In this document: one piece after another, positions 33,738-43,163 of the stretch
How the letters are laid out: each line of letters begins with the position of its first letter
Position numbering within the stretch: the first letter of the stretch is position 1
Origin: Paraburkholderia elongata
Lineage (GTDB): Bacteria > Pseudomonadota > Gammaproteobacteria > Burkholderiales > Burkholderiaceae
NCBI RefSeq assembly: GCF_013177735.1
Contig: NZ_WOEZ01000192.1
Coordinates: 34,843-98,842, forward strand
DNA length: 64,000 nucleotides
Direction of reading: 5' to 3'
The notes under the pieces: generated by a model
What the model was told of the DNA's origin: nothing
The model's database searches: none
The model's input: the letters and a program-made list of their open reading frames with translations, nothing else
Made by a program: the position numbers and the translations under genes

Positions 33738-36080
33738 ATGACGGAAACCGTAGCACTCAAGATCGTACAGCGCATCGCCGCCGAACTGTCCGTCCAGCCG
33801 CGCCAGGTCGCGGCCGCGGTGCAACTTCTCGACGAAGGAGCGACTGTTCCGTTCATCGCCCGCTACCGGAAGGAAGTGACCGACAATCTCGACGACACGC
33901 AACTGCGTAATCTCGAGGAGCGCCTGCTGTATTTGCGCGAGCTGGAAGACCGGCGCGCCACGATCATCGCCAGCATCGACGAACAGGGCAAGCTCACCGA
34001 CGAGCTGCGCACCGCGATCGAAGGCGCCGATAGCAAGCAGGTGCTGGAAGACCTGTATCTCCCGTATAAGCCGAAACGCCGCACGCGCGCGCAGATCGCC
34101 CGCGAAGCCGGCCTGCAGCCGCTTGCTGACGCGCTGCTGGCCAATCCGTTGCTCGACCCGCAATCCGAGGCCGCCGCCTACGTGGACGCGGAGAAAGGCG
34201 TCGCCGACGTCAAGGCCGCACTCGATGGCGCGCGCGACATCCTCTCCGAACAGTTCGGCGAAACCGCGGAACTGCTCGGCAAGCTGCGCGATTACCTGTT
34301 CAATCAGGGCGTGGTGTCGTCGAAAGTGGTCGAAGGCAAGGAAAACGCGGAAGAAGAGAAATTCCGCGACTACTACGACTACGCGGAAACCATCAAAACC
34401 GTGCCGTCGCATCGCGCGCTGGCCCTGTTCCGCGGCCGCAATGCGGGCGTGCTGATGGTCAAGCTGGGGCTTGGCGAAGAACTCGACGCGCAGGTGCCGC
34501 ATCCGGGCGAAGCGCTGATCGCCCGCCACTTCGGCATCGCCAATCAGAACCGCCCGGCTGACAAATGGCTCTCCGACGTGTGCCGCTGGTGCTGGCGCGT
34601 GAAGGTGCAGCCGCACATCGAAAACGAGCTGCTGACCAATCTGCGCGACGAAGCCGAACACGAAGCGATTCGCGTATTCGCGCGCAACCTGAAGGACCTG
34701 CTGCTGGCCGCGCCGGCGGGCCCGAAGGCCGTGATCGGCCTCGATCCGGGTATGCGCACCGGGGTGAAAGTTGCGGTGGTCGATCGGACCGGGAAGGTGC
34801 TTGCCACCGACGTGATTTATCCGCACGAGCCGCGCCGCGACTGGGACGGCTCGATCGCAAAACTGGCGCGCATCTGCGCACAGACGCAAGCTGAGTTGAT
34901 CAGTATCGGCAACGGCACCGCGTCGCGCGAAACGGACAAACTCGCGAGCGAACTGATCACGCGTCATCCGGAGTTCAAGATGCAGAAGATCGTCGTGTCG
35001 GAAGCCGGTGCGTCGGTGTACTCGGCCTCCGAACTCGCGGCGAAGGAATTCCCGGACATGGACGTGTCGCTGCGCGGCGCCGTGTCGATTGCGCGCCGTC
35101 TGCAGGATCCCCTCGCGGAACTGGTGAAGATCGACCCGAAGGCGATCGGCGTCGGCCAATATCAGCACGACGTGAATCAGCGCGAACTGGCCCGCTCGCT
35201 CGACGCGGTGGTCGAGGATTGCGTGAACGCGGTCGGCGTGGACGCGAATACGGCGTCGGTTGCTTTGCTGGCGCGCGTGTCGGGTCTGAACGCAACGCTG
35301 GCTCGCAACATTGTCGACTATCGCGATGCAAACGGCCCGTTCCCGTCGCGCGAACATCTGCGCAAGGTGCCGCGTCTGGGCGACAAGACCTTCGAACAGG
35401 CCGCCGGTTTCCTGCGCATCAACAACGGCGAGAATCCGCTCGACCGCTCGTCGGTTCACCCGGAAGCCTATCCGGTCGTGGAACGCATGCTCGCGAAGAT
35501 CAGCAAGCATGTCGGCGCAGTGCTCGGCAATCGCGACGCACTGCGCGGCCTGTCGCCGGCGGAATTCGTCGACGAACGTTTCGGCCTGCCGACCGTGCGC
35601 GATATTCTGCTGGAACTCGAAAAGCCGGGCCGCGACCCGCGCCCCGAGTTCAAGACCGCGACCTTCCGCGAAGGCGTCGAGAAGGTTAGCGACCTGACGC
35701 CGGGCATGGTGCTCGAAGGTGTCGTGACGAACGTGGCGGCCTTCGGTGCGTTCATCGACATCGGCGTACATCAGGACGGTCTCGTGCATGTGTCGGCCAT
35801 GTCGACGAAGTTCATCAAAGACCCGCACGAAGTGGTCAAGGCTGGTCAGATCGTCAAGGTGAAGGTGCTGGAAGTCGACGTGAAGCGCCAGCGTATCGCG
35901 CTGACCATGCGTCTGGACGACGAGTTCGGCGCGGCCGCAGCGCCGCGCAGCGGTGGCGGCGCCCAGCAGGATCGCGGCCGCTCCGGCGGCGGGGGACGCG
36001 GCGCGCAGCAACCGCGCTCGCGTGAGCCGGAAGCGGGCGGCGCAATGGCCGCTGCATTCGCCAAGCTCAAGCAGAAGTAA
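33738..36080 (+). CDS. tex: Tex family RNA-binding transcription accessory protein
   Basis: 780 residues. Order: N-terminal helical Tex domain (V-P-F-I-A-R-Y-R-K-E near residue 34), YqgF/RNase H-like domain (G-L-D-P-G-M-R-T-G-V-K near 335), helix-hairpin-helix pair (V-G-V-D-A-N-T-A-S and F-P-S-R-E-H-L-R-K-V-P), then a C-terminal S1 domain (G-M-V-L-E-G-V-V-T-N-V-A-A-F-G-A-F-I-D-I-G-V). A Gly/Arg/Gln-rich tail follows. Binds nucleic acids and affects transcription and stress tolerance; exact role unclear even in model species. A small hairpin GGCATTT/AAAATGCC lies near 33598-33617 upstream. Confidence 0.95.
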   Translation: MTETVALKIVQRIAAELSVQPRQVAAAVQLLDEGATVPFIARYRKEVTDNLDDTQLRNLEERLLYLRELEDRRATIIASIDEQGKLTDELRTAIEGADSKQVLEDLYLPYKPKRRTRAQIAREAGLQPLADALLANPLLDPQSEAAAYVDAEKGVADVKAALDGARDILSEQFGETAELLGKLRDYLFNQGVVSSKVVEGKENAEEEKFRDYYDYAETIKTVPSHRALALFRGRNAGVLMVKLGLGEELDAQVPHPGEALIARHFGIANQNRPADKWLSDVCRWCWRVKVQPHIENELLTNLRDEAEHEAIRVFARNLKDLLLAAPAGPKAVIGLDPGMRTGVKVAVVDRTGKVLATDVIYPHEPRRDWDGSIAKLARICAQTQAELISIGNGTASRETDKLASELITRHPEFKMQKIVVSEAGASVYSASELAAKEFPDMDVSLRGAVSIARRLQDPLAELVKIDPKAIGVGQYQHDVNQRELARSLDAVVEDCVNAVGVDANTASVALLARVSGLNATLARNIVDYRDANGPFPSREHLRKVPRLGDKTFEQAAGFLRINNGENPLDRSSVHPEAYPVVERMLAKISKHVGAVLGNRDALRGLSPAEFVDERFGLPTVRDILLELEKPGRDPRPEFKTATFREGVEKVSDLTPGMVLEGVVTNVAAFGAFIDIGVHQDGLVHVSAMSTKFIKDPHEVVKAGQIVKVKVLEVDVKRQRIALTMRLDDEFGAAAAPRSGGGAQQDRGRSGGGGRGAQQPRSREPEAGGAMAAAFAKLKQK

Positions 36081-36150
36081 GCGGGTTCGTCAGTGTCAGT
36101 GCGTGACTGAATCACGCGCTGACGTTCACGAGACTGAGCTGAGCGGCAAA

Positions 36151-36180
36151 AAAAAACCCACGCAATTGCGTGGGTTTTTT
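36151..36180. terminator. Perfect bidirectional terminator between tex and kup
   Basis: A 30-base perfect palindrome: six As, CCCACGCAATTGCGTGGG, six Ts. It lies 71 bases after the tex stop and 60 bases beyond the kup stop, so it can end both convergent transcripts. Confidence 0.9.
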
Positions 36181-36239
36181 TATCGCTTGTCGCTTGCCGC
36201 GCCTCGACATGCAATGCGCTGACAAACCTGAGGCGGCGC

Positions 36240-38126
36240 TCAGATCTCGATCTTCGTCCCCAATTCCACCACTCGATTGGCCGGAATGCTGAAGAAATCG
36301 GTCGGCTTAGCGGCGTTCTGATGCATCCATGCGAACACACGTTCGCGCCACACCGACATGCCCGGCAACTGCGTCGGCACCACCGTTTCGCGGGCGAGGA
36401 AGAACGACGTGTCCATCAACTCGAACGTCATGTCGTGCGTGCGACCGACCTCGAGCAACACCGCCTTCACGTCAGGCGTTTCGTTGAAACCGTACACCGC
36501 CTTGACGAGGTACAAGCCGCCGTTGAGATCCTTTACCGTCACGCGTTCCGAGTCTTTCACATACGGGATATCGCGCGTCACGAAGGTCAGGAAAATGGTG
36601 CGCTCATGCAGCACCTTGTTGTGCTTAAGATTGTGCAGCAAGCTCACGGGTACGAGCGAATCGCTGCCCGTCAGATAGATCGCGGTACCCGACACGCGAT
36701 GCGGCGGATGCGCGAGCAGGCCCTGCAGGAACGGCATGAGCGGAATGCCGTCAGCCGCCGTACGCTCCTTGACGATCATCCTGCCCTTGAACCAGGTCAT
36801 CAGCAAAAAGAACAGAAGCGCGCCGATGCCGAGCGGCAGCCAGCCGCCTTCCGCAACCTTGAGCAGATTGGCGCCGAAAAAGCCTAAGTCGACGACCATG
36901 AACACACCGATGATCATCGCCACGAGGAACTTGTTCCAGTTCCACACCTTTACCATCACGACGCAGGCGAGGACCGTGGTGATCACCATGGTGGCCGTCA
37001 CCGCGATACCGTAGGCGGCGGCGAGGTTATCCGAGCTCTTGAACGCGATCACGATGCACAGAATGATGAACAGCAGCATCCAGTTCACCACCGGCACATA
37101 GATCTGACCGATCGCCAGTTCCGACGTGTGCAGGATCTTCATGCGCGGCACGTAGCCGAGCTGGATCGCCTGGCTCGTCAGCGAATAGGCACCGGAAATC
37201 ACTGCCTGCGACGCAATCACGGTCGCCACCGTCGACAGCACCACGAGCGGCAGCAACGCCCAATCCGGCGCGAGCAGGAAGAACGGGTTTTCGATCGCCT
37301 TCGGGTCATGCATCAGCAGCGCGCCCTGGCCGAAGTAGTTGAGCACCAGCGACGGCATCACCAGGCAGTACCACGCCATCCGGATCGGTTTGGCGCCGAA
37401 GTGACCCATGTCGGCGTAGAGCGCTTCGGCGCCGGTCAGCACCAGCACAACCGAGCCGAGCACCACGTAGGCCTGCAACACATGCGCGGCCATGAAGGTG
37501 TAGGCGTAATACGGGTTCAGTGCGCGGATCACGTTCGGCGACTGAATGATGTGCCACAGACCCAGCGCGGCGAGCACCAGGAACCACAGCACCATGATCG
37601 GACCGAACAGGCGGCCGACGGTGGCCGTGCCGTGCCGCTGAATCCAGAACAGCAACACGAGAATCACCATGGTGAGCGGCAACACCAGATGAGACATATT
37701 GGGCGCCGCGATCTCCAGACCCTCGACCGCGGAGATCACCGAAATGGCGGGCGTAATCACCGCGTCGCCATAGAACATGCACGCACCGAAGATGCCGAGC
37801 ATCATCAGCAAGCCGGCCGCTTTCGACTTCTGGTCGACAGAGCGCAGCGCCAGCGCCATCAGCGCAAGAACACCGCCTTCGCCGTTGTTGTCGGCACGCA
37901 TCACGAACAATACGTACTTGACGCTGACCACGATCACGATCGCCCAGAACAGCAGCGAGATCACGCCCAGAATCGATTGATCGGTCAGCGGAATGCCATG
38001 TGACGGGCTGAAGGCCTCTTTCAGCGAGTACAACGGGCTCGTGCCGATATCGCCGAACACCACTCCGATCGCGGCAATCGCAAGGGAAGGCAGAGGCTGT
38101 TTGTGCACGTGATTGTTATCTGTCAT
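36240..38126 (-). CDS. kup: Low-affinity potassium transporter Kup
   Basis: 628 residues from the ATG at 38126 (M-T-D-N-N-H-V-H-K-Q). About twelve membrane helices occupy residues 15-430 and a soluble domain follows. K-uptake family motifs are visible: A-I-G-V-V-F-G-D-I-G-T-S-P-L-Y-S-L, N-G-E-G-G-V-L-A-L, and G-A-E-A-L-Y-A-D-M-G-H-F-G. Potassium/proton symporter of the inner membrane, constitutive in E. coli. Length and motif order are normal. It stands alone, with a terminator shared with tex. Confidence 0.96.
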   Translation of the reverse strand: MTDNNHVHKQPLPSLAIAAIGVVFGDIGTSPLYSLKEAFSPSHGIPLTDQSILGVISLLFWAIVIVVSVKYVLFVMRADNNGEGGVLALMALALRSVDQKSKAAGLLMMLGIFGACMFYGDAVITPAISVISAVEGLEIAAPNMSHLVLPLTMVILVLLFWIQRHGTATVGRLFGPIMVLWFLVLAALGLWHIIQSPNVIRALNPYYAYTFMAAHVLQAYVVLGSVVLVLTGAEALYADMGHFGAKPIRMAWYCLVMPSLVLNYFGQGALLMHDPKAIENPFFLLAPDWALLPLVVLSTVATVIASQAVISGAYSLTSQAIQLGYVPRMKILHTSELAIGQIYVPVVNWMLLFIILCIVIAFKSSDNLAAAYGIAVTATMVITTVLACVVMVKVWNWNKFLVAMIIGVFMVVDLGFFGANLLKVAEGGWLPLGIGALLFFLLMTWFKGRMIVKERTAADGIPLMPFLQGLLAHPPHRVSGTAIYLTGSDSLVPVSLLHNLKHNKVLHERTIFLTFVTRDIPYVKDSERVTVKDLNGGLYLVKAVYGFNETPDVKAVLLEVGRTHDMTFELMDTSFFLARETVVPTQLPGMSVWRERVFAWMHQNAAKPTDFFSIPANRVVELGTKIEI

Positions 38127-38185
38127 AAACGCGAGGAAATCCGTTCCCTGAGCGGAAAAAACGACCGCTATTCTAAACTGCCCGC

Positions 38186-38389
38186 CTAGCGCCGCCCGGC
38201 TTGTTGTGGATACACCACGTGGATGGTCCGCGAAGTGTAGCACTGCGATTTGGGCACGTCTGCCGCATCAGGCGTTTCGCCGGCGCCGGCAAGCGCATTC
38301 TGCGGAGCGCCGTTCGCAGCCCGTGCTAAGACGCACACACCAACCACAATAAGCACGCGCTTAGCACCCAGCATGCACAAACAACGCAT
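38186..38389 (-). CDS. Possible small exported protein
   Basis: 67 residues if it starts at the ATG at 38389 (a second ATG is at 38374). The start region M-L-G-A-K-R-V-L-I-V-V-G-V-C-V-L-A-R-A looks like a signal peptide with cleavage near N-G-A; the remainder is short with one cysteine (K-S-Q-C-Y-T). It begins 12 bases past the terminator of the preceding gene. No recognised family and no clear ribosome-binding site, so it may be spurious. Confidence 0.35.
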   Translation of the reverse strand: MRCLCMLGAKRVLIVVGVCVLARAANGAPQNALAGAGETPDAADVPKSQCYTSRTIHVVYPQQAGRR

Positions 38390-38400
38390 ACGGCGCACAT

Positions 38401-38429
38401 AAAAAAACGGAGCCCAATCGGACTCCGTT
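38401..38429 (-). terminator. Intrinsic terminator after the phosphoribosyltransferase gene
   Basis: Stem AACGGAG/CTCCGTT closing a 10-base loop, followed on the minus strand by seven Ts. It lies about 55 bases after the stop codon at 38482 and would end the long purA-side transcript. Confidence 0.8.
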
Positions 38430-38481
38430 CTGCAGGCACTGCACTGGCTACGACGCGATAAGTACGGCGTCGTAGCGCGCA

Positions 38482-39066
38482 TCATGTGCCCGACGACTCC
38501 TGCTGCATACCGCGCTTGATCCACGCGCCGAGGTTATGCGGACGAACCGTGTCCCACTCCTCGAACGGCTGGTGAATCCACGGATTGGTAGGCAGATACT
38601 GCACGTGGTAGTCGGGTTTCACTTTCGAGCAACCCTTGTACCAGAGCACCGCCGAACGCACCGCGGTGATCGCCGGATAGCGCTCCTTCAGATGCTGCTG
38701 CACGCGTGCCAGCGTCACACCGGAATCGACCAGGTCGTCGACCAGCAGCACGTTGCCGTGCAGCTCGCCGCGCGTCATCGTGATGTATTGCGCGATGTCG
38801 AGTTCGCCCTGCTCCGTGCCGGCCGCTTCGCGGTACGAACTGGTGGCGAGAATCGCCAGCGGCAGATCGTAAATACGCGAGAGCTGATCGCCGACGCGCA
38901 AACCGCCGCGCGCGAGACACAGGATCTTGTCGAACTTCCAGCCCGACTCATGCACTTGCAACGCCAGCAGTTCGATCAGCCGGTGATACTCGTCCCAGCC
39001 GACCCACAGGTTCTTGTCATCGTTGCGCGGATCTTTCATCGCAATCATGGGTACACCTTGCACCAT
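38482..39066 (-). CDS. Purine phosphoribosyltransferase (xanthine/hypoxanthine type)
   Basis: 194 residues. Type I PRTase fold; the PRPP loop is V-L-L-V-D-D-L-V-D-S-G-V-T-L (about 104-117), with L-A-R-G-G-L-R-V-G-D-Q-L upstream and the W-Y-K-G hood region. It probably salvages hypoxanthine, xanthine or guanine; the exact base is not determined by sequence. It starts 3 bases after the purA stop, so the two are translationally coupled and form a purine unit. In-frame ATGs at 39048 and 39039 are possible alternative starts; AAGG elements precede both 39066 and 39048. Confidence 0.85.
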   Translation of the reverse strand: MVQGVPMIAMKDPRNDDKNLWVGWDEYHRLIELLALQVHESGWKFDKILCLARGGLRVGDQLSRIYDLPLAILATSSYREAAGTEQGELDIAQYITMTRGELHGNVLLVDDLVDSGVTLARVQQHLKERYPAITAVRSAVLWYKGCSKVKPDYHVQYLPTNPWIHQPFEEWDTVRPHNLGAWIKRGMQQESSGT

Positions 39067-39069
39067 GGC

Positions 39070-40416
<1,347 letters not shown>

Positions 40417-40619
40417 GTTGTTTCGTAAGCTGGTTAAAAACGTATTCTACCTATGTTCGCGGAACCTTCCGAATTTTTCCGTTTCCGCTCAACGGTGTGC
40501 ACGTTATGGTGGGTATATCGAAAATAGCGCGGCGGAGTGGCCGCGCCGGGTCCGGCGACGCTTTGGACGCCTTCTGAAATGCCCTCGGGTCGCCCCGCGA
40601 GCGGTCTATCTATTCGTGC

Positions 40620-41771
40620 TCAGGAACGGGGTTCGACCACCCACGCGCCGTTGCGCTCGACCAACACGCGGTCGCAGGCGAACTCATCCAGATCGTGCTC
40701 GTGACCAGGAAGCGCCTGGATCACGACTTCGCCCGCATCGCGCAGTGCGGCGACGCTCACGCGCAACGCTTCGTCGTGCCGCCACGGCGCGAGAATTGCA
40801 CTGCTGCGGGCCTCGACGGGCGAAATGCGAGCGACCTCGCGCAGATCGAGCGAGAAGCCGGTTGCCGCGCGCGCGCGCCCGTAGGCCTGGCCGACGTGGT
40901 CATAACGGCCGCCGCGCGCAACCGCATTCGGCACGCCGTCGACATACGCCGAGAACATCACGCCGCTGTGGTACGCGTAGCCGCGCAAATCGGCCAGATC
41001 GATCATGACTTCGGCGCCTTCTACCTGGTTCGCTAGGAACGCGAGGTCGTCGAGCGCGCGTGCGATGGCCGGTGCGTTCGGCAAGCGTGCACGGGCTTCA
41101 TCGAGCACCGAGGCGTCGCCGTAGAGCGTGGGAAGCGAGCGCAAGGCGTCGCGCGTGACCGGCGTGAGATCGGCGGTCAGCTCGACGAGGCGCGGCACAT
41201 CCTTGCCCGCCAATGCGTCGTAGAGCGATTGACCCAAGTCGGCCGCAGCAGGCTCCGCTTCGATCAGCGCGGCGAGCACGCCGGCATGACACAAATCGAG
41301 CCGCACTTTCGCGAGGCCGGCCAGACGCAGCGCATCAAGCATCAACTGCTGGATTTCCAGATCCGCTTCGAGACCGGCGTGACCGTAGATTTCCGCGCCG
41401 ATCTGGATCTGTTCACGCGTGGCGTGCAGGCCGCGCGGACGCGTGTGCGCCACATTGCCGGCATAGCAAAGCCGCGTCACACCCTGACGATTCAGCAGAT
41501 GCGCGTCGATACGCGCGACCTGCGGCGTAATGTCGGCGCGCAGACCGAGCGTGCGCCCGGACATCTGATCGACGAGCTTGAAAGTGCGCAGATTCAGATC
41601 GTGCCCGCCGCCGCTGAGCAGCGACTCGAGGTACTCGAGCAGCGGCGGCATCACCATCTCGTAGCCGTACGAGCGGAAACGGTCCAGCAAATGGCGCCGC
41701 AACTCTTCGATCTTGCGGGCTTCCGACGGCAGCACGTCGGCGATATTCTCGGGAAGTAACCAGGTCGACAT
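40620..41771 (-). CDS. hisZ: ATP phosphoribosyltransferase regulatory subunit
   Basis: 383 residues from the ATG at 41771 (M-S-T-W-L-L-P-E-N-I-A-D). It resembles the catalytic core of histidyl-tRNA synthetase: D-V-L-P-S-E-A-R-K-I, L-R-A-D-I-T-P-Q-V-A-R and G-G-R-Y-D-H-V-G are present. HisZ pairs with the short form of HisG to control histidine synthesis. It lacks the tRNA anticodon-binding domain. Its location beside purA and hfl genes, away from any his operon in this window, is usual for the group. The real histidyl-tRNA synthetase gene lies at 49.9 kb. Confidence 0.94.
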   Translation of the reverse strand: MSTWLLPENIADVLPSEARKIEELRRHLLDRFRSYGYEMVMPPLLEYLESLLSGGGHDLNLRTFKLVDQMSGRTLGLRADITPQVARIDAHLLNRQGVTRLCYAGNVAHTRPRGLHATREQIQIGAEIYGHAGLEADLEIQQLMLDALRLAGLAKVRLDLCHAGVLAALIEAEPAAADLGQSLYDALAGKDVPRLVELTADLTPVTRDALRSLPTLYGDASVLDEARARLPNAPAIARALDDLAFLANQVEGAEVMIDLADLRGYAYHSGVMFSAYVDGVPNAVARGGRYDHVGQAYGRARAATGFSLDLREVARISPVEARSSAILAPWRHDEALRVSVAALRDAGEVVIQALPGHEHDLDEFACDRVLVERNGAWVVEPRS

Positions 41772-41927
41772 CGATGCAGTCCTACGACGTTGAACACGGC
41801 GGCTAGATGCGCCGGTAAGTGAGTGTGAATGGCGGGCGACGGCTTTATTTTGGCGGCTGTCGCAGGCGTCGGGACTGCCCTTCACAGTCCCTCAGCCGAC
41901 CTTGGCCCGTGCCGGAACGCTCGCTCG

Positions 41928-41963
41928 TGCCACGCCGCTGTTGCCACGCCGCTGTTGCCACGC
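41928..41963. repeat. 14-base tandem repeat, about 2.6 copies
   Basis: Unit TGCCACGCCGCTGT repeated twice exactly (41928-41941, 41942-41955), plus a partial copy TGCCACGC to 41963. It lies between hisZ and the DUF2065 gene, in a short gap with no open frame of note. Confidence 0.75.
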
Positions 41964-42012
41964 AAATCGCCAACGCAACGGCGCGCAGCGACGGGCGCTG
42001 TGCAGCGCCCCT

Positions 42013-42204
42013 TCAGGTCACGATAAACAGCAGAATCAGCCCGAGCACCATCACGACCAGCCCGCCGACGCGAATCTGATGCGGGGGCCGTTCCGCTATT
42101 TTACGGAACGTGTCGCTCCAGGCGCTCGGAAAAACGAAGGGAAACATCCCTTCGATAATCAGCATCAATGCGATCGCGAGCAGTAACGAGCCGGCTATGT
42201 CCAT
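42013..42204 (-). CDS. DUF2065 (YjeT-like) small membrane protein
   Basis: 63 residues, two hydrophobic segments (about 3-25 and 43-62) separated by a short basic loop (F-R-K-I-A-E-R-P-P). The I-E-G-M-F-P-F-V-F-P and L-R/R-V-G-G-L segments fit DUF2065/YjeT, a small inner-membrane family encoded next to hflC and purA in many proteobacteria. Function unknown; proximity suggests a link to the HflKC complex. It lies 44 bases after hflC. Confidence 0.85.
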   Translation of the reverse strand: MDIAGSLLLAIALMLIIEGMFPFVFPSAWSDTFRKIAERPPHQIRVGGLVVMVLGLILLFIVT

Positions 42205-42248
42205 GCGAATGAAGGGGCCGCGATGCGGATGCCGCGGCGTTCCGGTTA

Positions 42249-43151
42249 TCAGTGTTTGCGCGGTGCCGCGGAAGCGTCCGGGGCGGCGCCGCCGGTCGGG
42301 CTACGCATGAAGCGGAAGAACTCGCTGCTCGGGTCGACCACGATCACGTCGCCTGGCTTGAAGGTGTTCTTGTACGCCTGCATGCTTTGATAAAACTGGT
42401 AGAACTGCGGGTCACTGCCGTATGCCGCGGCCGCGATTTCCGCTGCCTTGGCATCGCCCTCGCCCTTGATGGTCTGTGCCTGACGATAGCCGTCCGCGAG
42501 AATCGCCTGTTGCTGGCCGACGGCGTCTGCCTTGATCTGGTCGGCCTCGGCCGTACCCTTCGCACGTTCGTCGGCCGCGGCCTGCTGGCGTGCGGCGATC
42601 ATCCGCTTGTAGACCGAGTCGGCCATCGCCGCCGGAAAGTCGACGCGCGTGAGTTGTACGTCGAGCACCGAAACGCCCAGCGATGCCGCGGCTTTGTCCA
42701 TCGCGCCACGTGCTTCGTCGGCAACGGCTTGTTGCTTCGCAAGCGCGTCGGTCAACGTGACCTTGCCGAACGCGTCGCCGAGCGCGCTACGCGACAGCAG
42801 TGCCAGGCGGTCCGACAGGCTTTGCACGTCGCCCTTGGTTTCGGCGAGCAGCTTCAGCGGATCGGTCACCCGGTATTTGATGACCGGGTTGGCCAGCAGA
42901 TCGGTTTTGTCCGATGTGACATAGCGGTCTTCATCCGGCGCGTCGAGCGACTGGATGCGGTTATCGACCAGCGTGACCGTTTGCAACGGCGGCGGCAGCT
43001 TCACGTGCAGGCCAGGGCCGAGCAATACGGGCGCGGTGTCGCCATGCGAGGACAGCACAGCCATATGCCGCTGGTCGACCACGAATACCATCGACGACGC
43101 GGCAAACAGCACGACGACTAAGGCAACGACGAGCGCAATGATCTTGTTCAT
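42249..43151 (-). CDS. hflC: HflC, regulator of FtsH protease
   Basis: 300 residues. An N-terminal membrane segment (I-A-L-V-V-A-L-V-V-V-L-F-A) anchors a periplasmic SPFH/band-7 domain: V-F-V-V-D-Q-R-H-M-A-V, L-H-V-K-L-P-P-P-L-Q-T-V, and Y-R-V-T-D-P-L-K-L. A coiled-coil (A-A-D-E-R-A-K-G-T-A-E-A-D-Q-I) and S-M-Q-A-Y-K-N-T-F tail complete the family architecture. With HflK it forms a cage around FtsH and moderates membrane-protein degradation. It follows hflK by 12 bases. Confidence 0.95.
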   Translation of the reverse strand: MNKIIALVVALVVVLFAASSMVFVVDQRHMAVLSSHGDTAPVLLGPGLHVKLPPPLQTVTLVDNRIQSLDAPDEDRYVTSDKTDLLANPVIKYRVTDPLKLLAETKGDVQSLSDRLALLSRSALGDAFGKVTLTDALAKQQAVADEARGAMDKAAASLGVSVLDVQLTRVDFPAAMADSVYKRMIAARQQAAADERAKGTAEADQIKADAVGQQQAILADGYRQAQTIKGEGDAKAAEIAAAAYGSDPQFYQFYQSMQAYKNTFKPGDVIVVDPSSEFFRFMRSPTGGAAPDASAAPRKH

Positions 43152-43163
43152 GATGTGCGCTCC

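Noticed and set aside
33552..36011. 819-residue open frame antisense to tex
   Set aside because: Its composition (Arg/His/Gln/Leu-rich, no domain) is that of the complement of a strongly biased gene; tex on the plus strand has complete domains.
40620..41771. hisZ read as a second histidyl-tRNA synthetase
   Set aside because: It lacks the anticodon-binding domain and is shorter; the true HisS with all class II motifs is at 49919-51271.
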